NCBI RefSeq assembly: GCF_030272615.1
Contig: NC_081410.1
Location: 114,796,433-114,860,432 of the forward strand
DNA from: Cryptomeria japonica
Lineage: Eukaryota; Streptophyta; Pinopsida; Cupressales; Cupressaceae
DNA length: 64,000 nt
Direction of reading: 5' to 3'
Both the position numbers and the translations under genes were made by a program. Each line of letters opens with the position of its first letter. Within the stretch, counting starts at the first letter, position 1. The notes under the pieces were generated by a model. It made no database searches and was not told the DNA's origin. It saw only the letters and a program-made list of their open reading frames with translations. Positions 58,204 through 64,000 of this stretch are shown here, one piece after another.

Positions 58204-61200
58204 ATGGCAGACAGACCTATTGAATCTCTCACACCGCATAATTACCACACTTGGAAGGGTCGCATGATGACTCTTCTCCAGTCAAAAGGGTTATGGTCCT
58301 GTTTGGATGAGGTTCAGCCTCAGTTGACACGTCCTTTTGAGATTATGCAGCACAGGAACAATATGGATCAGGCTATAGGATTGATGGCTTTACACATTTC
58401 TGACAGTCTTCAGTTTCATCTTGAGGGTTGTCTCACTCCTCGAGCCATTTGGACCAAGTTTGAGGGACTTTTTGGTACTGTCAACGAGTTCAGAGCTTTG
58501 CAGCTTGAGGCAGAGTTAACTTCCTTGGTACCTGATTCATTTCCTTCTATTGAGGACTTTCTGATGAAGTTCAAACAGCAAAGATCTATCTTGCAAGGTT
58601 GTGGTAAGACTAAGACTGATACAGAGTGCATTTTCCTGATTCTCTCTAAGCTTCGGGGTCCATTTCAAATCTTCTCTTCGACCTTCTATTCCACCATGGA
58701 TGCCTTGGGTGCTCGACATGTCATGCCTTCTTTTGAGGTTTTTTGTGATCGTCTGACTCGTGAGCAAGCTAAGCTTAAGCAGTTGGATTCACTTTCAGGT
58801 TCACAGAACCAAGCATTGGTAGCCCAGTCCTCCAAAGGAAAACAGAAGCAGAAACCGAAGCCTAAGAAAGATTCAGAGGCTAGTGAGAATCCCTCCAAGC
58901 CACCACCTAAGTCTGATTCAAAACCACAATTCAATTCTAAACAGGGCAAATCTTCAAAGTCTGGTGAGTCTTCCTCCAAGACTAAGAAGAAATCAGGTGA
59001 TCCTTGCAGTTTTTGTGGCAAGGAAGGACATCCTGTTTCCAGGTGTTGGAAACGTTTAGAGGCTTTGGAGGAAGCCATGCAGCAGCATAATATCAGTGCA
59101 CCACAGCCTCCTTCACAGCCCACAGGGAAAGGTCATGCTCTTTCTGCACGAGCATTGTCCTCAGCGTCCACTTGGATTCTAGATTCTGGTGCCTCTCACC
59201 ATATGACACACACACAGGATTTGGTCACCGCTCTTGCTCCTACAGGCACTCGACATATTGCAGTTGGTGACTCAGCACAACTTTCCGTTCAGGGTTCTGG
59301 TACTGTTTCATTGGATGGTGGTTGTCTTCAGGATGTGCTTTTGTTTCCTAACATTTCGACAAACCTTCTATCTGTTTATCAGATTTGCCACTCTGGCTCT
59401 GGTAAGACAGTTGAGTTCTCTCCACATGATGTGGTTATTTGAGATCTTCATGATCCTGACTTGGTTGTGGCTACTGGGAGTGTGGATTCTGCATCTCACT
59501 TATATAGTTTTGATGGCTTTGAGAGTTCAGACACTGTTGGTTCCTCTCTTATAGCACATGCAGATTCAGTGAGCAGGCTTTGGCATGAGCGTTTTGGTCA
59601 TGTCAATTACAGATATCTACAGCAGATGAGTACACAGGCACTTGTGATTGGGCTTCCACAGATTTCTTGTACAGATGGTGTATGTCGTGGTTGTGTCCTT
59701 GGCAAACATCATCGAGATCCTTTTCCTAAGGGTCGAGCCTCTCGTGCTAGGGCAGCCCTAGAGTTGATACACAGTGATCTTATGTCCTTTCCGACTCCTT
59801 TTTCAGGGGCCCGTTATGTACTCACTTTTATTGATGACTTCTCCAGACGTACATGGGTGTACTTTCTTAAGTACAAGTCTGATGTCTTTGACTCTTTCAG
59901 GAAGTTTAAGACATTTGTGGAGAAGCAATCTGGACTTTCTATCAGGAGGATACGCACAGATAATGGGGGGGAGTATGTAAATCAGGCTTTCAGAGATTTT
60001 TGCATTGAGCATGGTTTACAGCATCAGTTTACAGTTCCTTATACCCCTCAACAGAATGGTGTTGCTGAGAGAAAGAACAGAACCTTACGGGAGATGGCAA
60101 ATTGTATGATACAGTCTCGAGCTATGAGTTCTTCATTTTGGGCTGAGGCAGTCAATTGTGCCAATTATATTCAGAACCGGATGCCCCATAAGGCATTACG
60201 ACATATAACTCCTGAGGAGGCTTGGACCCATGTCAAGCCTGATGTTTCTACATTCCGAGTTTTTGGTAGTGAGGCTTGGGCATTTATTCTTGATGCTCAG
60301 CGGATAGCCATGGAGAGGAAGAGCCGACCACTCATATTTGTTGGCTACTGTGAGGATGTTAAGGCATACAGGTTGTTTGATCCTGATTCTAGAGAGGTCT
60401 TGTTTCGGCGGGATGTCCAGTTTGATGAGTGCTATCCTCAGATGGATTCTCCATCACCAGCTTCTCCCTCATTGCCTACTCCTTCCTCTTCATCTCTTGA
60501 GGATTACTTATCTCTTGAGGATGATGTAGATCATGATCCACCATCTCCACCACCACCAGTTGCTCTGTCTTTGCCGAAGTGGGCCCGTGATACTGTTGAT
60601 GCAGCTGGTTCTTTGGCAGGTGATCCTTCAGATACTCGTCGCACTCGTGCTCAGACATCTAGTTCTAGTCTTTTGAGTCATACCCTTCCAGATGATCCTC
60701 AAAAGTTTTCAGAGGCGACAGGACACCCAGAGTGGGATAGGGCCATGGATGAGGAGTATTCTTCTTTGATGAAGAATCATACTTGGGATCTTTGTCCTCT
60801 TCCTAAGGGAAGAAAGTTGGTTCGGTGCAAGTGGGTGTATCGTACCAAGTATGCTGCAGATGGTTCTATTGATAAGTATAAGGCCCGTCTTGTTGCGAAG
60901 GGGTTTTCTCAGGTAGAGGGTATTGACTACTCTGAGACCTTTGCTCCTGTCGCCAAGATGAATTCTATACGCCTGGTACTTTCACTTGCAGCTTCACAGG
61001 GATGGACAGTGTTCAGATGGATGTGAAGAGTACCTTCTTGCATGGAGACCTACATGAGGAGATCTATATGGAGCAGCCTCAGGGTTTTGTGCAGGACACT
61101 TCTTTGGTTTGCAGACTTCGACGTTCATTGTATGGTCTCAAACAAGCCCCCAGGGCTTGGTATGAGAAGATGGACTCCTTCTTGCTTTCCTCGCACTTCA

Positions 61201-62040
61201 CACGCTGTCATTCCGATCACACAGTCTATATTCAGCGTCAGGAGGGTGATCTTTTGATTCTAGTGCTATATGTAGATGATCTCATCATTACAGGTAGCTC
61301 ATCCTCCATGATTCAGAGTGTTCAGAGAGCTTTGATGGAGCAGTTTGAGATGACCGATCTTGGTCTCTTGCACTTCTTTCTGGGTCTACAGGTTATTCAG
61401 TCTTCGGATGGGATTTCCATTTTTCAGGAGAAGTATGCTCTTGATATGCTTCAGCGATTTGGCATGCTTGATTGCAAGTCTGCCCCCACTCCATTTCAGT
61501 CAGGTGTTGTTTTGTCTTCCACTTGCTCTACTCCTTCAGTAGACCCCACTTTATACAGGCAGTTGGTTGGCAGTCTGTTGTACCTGACACATTCTCGTCC
61601 TGATCTTTCCTTTGCGGTTGGCCTTGTCTCTCGGTTCTCCCATGATCCTCATGAGAGCCATTGGCAAGCAGCCAAACGTATTTTGAGATATATTCGGGGC
61701 ACCACACATTATGGCATTCACTACTCTTCAGGATCCCCTCACATCATTGGCTTCACTGACTCCGATTGGGCTGGTGATGTCAATGATCGGAAGTCTACTT
61801 CTGGCTTCGTTTTTTGCCTTGGTTCTGGTCCTATCACATGGTCTTGCAAGAAGCAATCTGCTATTGCATTATCATCTACAGAGGTTGAGTACCGTGCAGC
61901 AGTGTTAGCCAGTCAGGAGGTTTTATGGCTTCGGCAATCAATGACAGAGTTTGGGTTTCCTCTAGATTGTCCCACTATTCTTTATCTCTTTTTGGAGAGG
62001 AGTTTTTTCCCACTGGGTTTTCTCCTTTACTCCACTTTAT
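58204..62040 (+). pseudogene. Element E gag-pol polyprotein (recently broken)
   Basis: The ATG at 58204 opens MADRPIESLTPHNYHTWKGR, a typical copia Gag start. The CCHC knuckle CSFCGKEGHPVSRC is near residue 268 and protease WILDSGASHHMTH near 323. TGA at 59440-59442 interrupts the frame; CGA is the likely original. The frame goes on through pre-integrase WHERFGH, CRGCVLGKHH, integrase LIHSDLM, TFIDDFSRRT, RTDNGGEY and QQNGVAERKN, and the start of reverse transcriptase. A one-base loss near 61010 shifts the frame; it continues as VQMDVKSTFLHGDL, LYVDDLIITG and RNase H FTDSDWAG and SSTEVEYRA. The end is replaced after LDCPTILYLF: the usual C-D-N, T-K-H-I and A-D-I-F-T-K motifs are missing, a deletion of perhaps 200 bp. 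Catalytic motifs are otherwise intact. Confidence 0.95.
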
Positions 62041-62154
62041 AGAGATTTTCTTGTATTTGGGTACCTCATCAGGCCTTGTTGCCGGGACCCTCTTTTGCAT
62101 TGTAGTTCCTTTGCTTTCTTCTGCATTGTTTGTAGCTGCATTGTAGCTCATCTT

Positions 62155-62163
62155 AAGGGGGGG
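62155..62163 (+). other. Polypurine tract of element E
   Basis: AAGGGGGGG immediately precedes the 3' LTR. Confidence 0.9.
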
Positions 62164-62481
62164 TGTTAGAGTAAAGTAATTAATTAACTTTGCTCTCCTC
62201 TTAAGATTTCTCTTTATGCATACATTAGTCATTTAATAATTAATATTTAATTATTAAATGCTCACACCTTAGGGTTAGGTTTTCCTTTTGGTGTTGATCT
62301 CCTTTATAAGGATTGATCTCTTGTATTATTCATATTCTTGATTCATTTTTCTCTGATAATACATCTTTTCTCTTTGTCAGAGCCAAAACCCTTGTATTCG
62401 TTCTCTCTCTTTCTCTGTGACAGGTTTCTTGCATGCAGGTTTCTTTTGGGTTCTGTGGATTTGTATTTCTCAAATCCTACA
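62164..62481 (+). repeat. 3' LTR of element E
   Basis: It is indistinguishable by eye from 56720-57037 over all 318 positions and is followed by the target duplication GAGCC. Confidence 0.97.
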
Positions 62482-64000
62482 GAGCCATCTTCCACGTATT
62501 TGCCCGGGTTCTCTTCCCATGTCCAGTAGCCCCCCCTTCAAGGGTCGGAACCTTATCCTCAGTAATATCTATTGTGTTATTTTCCTGTTGGATCTGTTCC
62601 AGTTTTCTAATCATCACACTAAAGCTAACGACAGAGGCTTTCGGAATTTTATGGATTTGTTCACCAATTATCTTCAGAGTATTCTCATGGCTAAGAAATC
62701 TCTTCTCCAATTCATTGAACCTATCCTCCACAACCTTGAATTGAGAGTAATATGCTCTAGTGATAGCCTCTGCATCGTTGATGGCTTTAGTTAATTCATT
62801 CAGGTAATTAAGCAGGGAACTGAGATTACTTGTCCCAACAGCTTCTAAAGTATCCACTTTTCTGGAAGATTCTGCTTGTTTGGTATTCAAGCTATCCATC
62901 TCCGAATAGAGCCATTCAATAACCTTTTAAAACTCCATCATCCCATTCTTTGAGGTATGAAACATGGTCATAGGAGAATTGTTGTTGCCTTTGTTGAACT
63001 TTGGAAAGACAACAATATTATCCAGGGTGTCCACATCAGTAGCAGTAGCTTTGTCATTAGAAGGTAGAGTCTCACCTTCCATCACCATCTTTCCTTCTTT
63101 CTCAACATCACAAGTCTATTTCTTAGGGTCCAGAGGAGTAGAATGGATCTTAGAGGTACCGTCCTCCTTCTTCGGGCAGATATCAATAATGATAGGGCTC
63201 CGCTTAGTTTTCTTCTTGAGTGGTGGGGTAACATTTTCACTATTAGTCTTTGTCCCCTCATCATCCTCATCATCTTCTTCAAACCATTTGTCCTCCTCTT
63301 GCATCTTACTCCTATTTCTTTTAACCCCTTTTCCAACTGTCTTTTTGCCCGACCCAGAAGCCATATCTTTATCCTTGCCCTTTCCACTTCCTTTAGCAAA
63401 GATAACCCTGTCGAAATCATCTTCCAACTCTGTATCAGACCCCTCATCTTCACTGTCATCTGAGTTTTTAGACTCACCTTCCGAGTCTGAAAGCTTAGTG
63501 ATAGAATGTTGGACAAAGGAGGCCTTGACATGGTTGTATAAGAGAAACATTAACCCTTCGTGCATGGGAGGGTTGCTATCTGGGTTAGCCCTAAAATCCT
63601 TTATGCTAGTAATTATTGAGCTAAACAGGTAGAAGGGAATGGACACCAAATATTTGTGGTGGAAGTGTTTCAAGAGCACAAAAAGATATCCATAAGCACG
63701 AGAATATCTACCATCAAGATTCACATATTGCATTACAACAAACAAAAACCATCTCCATACCTTTTTTTAATCACCTTCGGCGAGTAGTGGATCTTGGTGT
63801 ATAATTTTCTGCCCTCCATTGTCATTCCAGTGACTTCAGCAATCATCCCTTCATCAACTTCCACCTTTCTTCCACCTATGGTTATTTTGCCCTCCTTCCA
63901 ATTCTTCTTGAATAATTTGGTAACGGTAGGATTTTTACCCAAGATTCGCTCCATATATCCTGTCATCTTAGCAATCTCCAAAATAGCCCATGCTTTCGGC
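62482..64000 (-). pseudogene. Unrecognised ORF (continues past window edge), interrupted by element E
   Basis: The minus-strand frame enters from beyond 64000 as PKAWAILEIAKMTGYMERIL. A block with EGKITIGGRKVEVDEGMIAE and VTGMTMEGRKLYTK follows. A one-base change in an A-run near 63765 shifts the frame into VVMQYVNLDGRYSRAYGYLF and FPYYLF-like SIPFYLFSSI. A very acidic/basic low-complexity middle (SDSEGESKNSDDSEDEGSD) and a helical C-terminal part come next. TAG at 63114-63116 and TAA near 62927 interrupt the frame; CAG and CAA are the likely originals. The end is at 56620, beyond element E. I do not recognise a named domain. The order globular start, charged linker, coiled-coil tail resembles repetitive ORFs I associate with gymnosperm genomes, perhaps part of a larger mobile element; that is a guess. 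Confidence 0.6.

Larger units (their letters stand above)
56720..62481 (+). mobile_element. Element E: very young Ty1/copia retrotransposon, defective
   Basis: Two 318 bp LTRs (56720-57037 and 62164-62481) appear identical base for base, and perfect GAGCC duplications flank the element (56715-56719 and 62482-62486). The tRNA-Met primer site, a long leader, gag-pol and the polypurine tract are in the usual plus-strand order. The polyprotein nevertheless has a TGA, a frameshift and a truncated RNase H end. Identical LTRs with a broken gene suggest that the copy was made in trans by an active relative, or picked up errors during its last reverse transcription. Short LTRs and the pol motifs place it in a different lineage from B and D. 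Confidence 0.97.

Noticed and set aside
1-64000. tRNA, rRNA and CRISPR features
   Set aside because: No cloverleaf-capable segment, rRNA core or direct-repeat/spacer array was seen on either strand.

Overview
The window is repeat-dominated nuclear DNA from a plant with a large, AT-rich, intron-bearing genome. A gymnosperm is my best guess. The guess rests on many old and nested Ty1/copia elements primed by initiator tRNA-Met, a plant LINE tail, PPR, NB-ARC and DUF4283 relics, and a DNA-transposon ORF family I associate with non-flowering plants. No intact single-copy host gene, tRNA, rRNA or CRISPR array is visible. Almost every coding-like stretch is mobile DNA or a broken gene.

Layout. 1-3142 is AT-rich with no recognisable gene. 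From 3143 a plus-strand copia-type element (A) has one LTR, a long leader and a gag-protease frame that runs into an unfamiliar tail instead of integrase and reverse transcriptase. This frame is split by a complete minus-strand copia element (B, 6841-14241); without B the frame rejoins exactly. A degraded NB-ARC P-loop fragment lies at 15188-15790. Element C (minus, 16534-21504, target duplication ATACA) is a decayed copia element; a lone LTR of its family is at 40517-40887. A PPR relic lies near 23.6-24.0 kb.

27946-37076 is the most unusual part: a 9.1 kb DNA transposon with GGGTAAGT...ACTTACCC inverted termini, TGGT flanking both ends, palindromic subterminal repeats, and two convergent intron-containing genes. 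The minus-strand gene carries DDE-transposase-like motifs. The plus-strand gene is a string of short phase-0 exons of unknown function. Both are inactivated by stops and frameshifts.

Further right are a tandemly duplicated DUF4283-type fragment (39.1-39.6 kb), a complex tandem repeat (41.8-42.3 kb), and element D (minus, 42336-51385, target duplication ACCGG), a young copia element with long LTRs, long gag and pol frames and a mutated reverse transcriptase active site. Then follow a second NB-ARC fragment (53.6-54.1 kb) and the 3' end of a LINE (54.5-55.3 kb). Element E (plus, 56720-62481, target duplication GAGCC) has identical LTRs although its polyprotein is broken. E sits in the last codons of a minus-strand ORF of unknown function that continues beyond the right edge of the window.

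The elements relate through nesting (B in A, E in the unknown ORF), shared LTR motifs (B, C, D) and shared leader design (A, E). The order of events is partly readable: A before B, and the unknown ORF before E.
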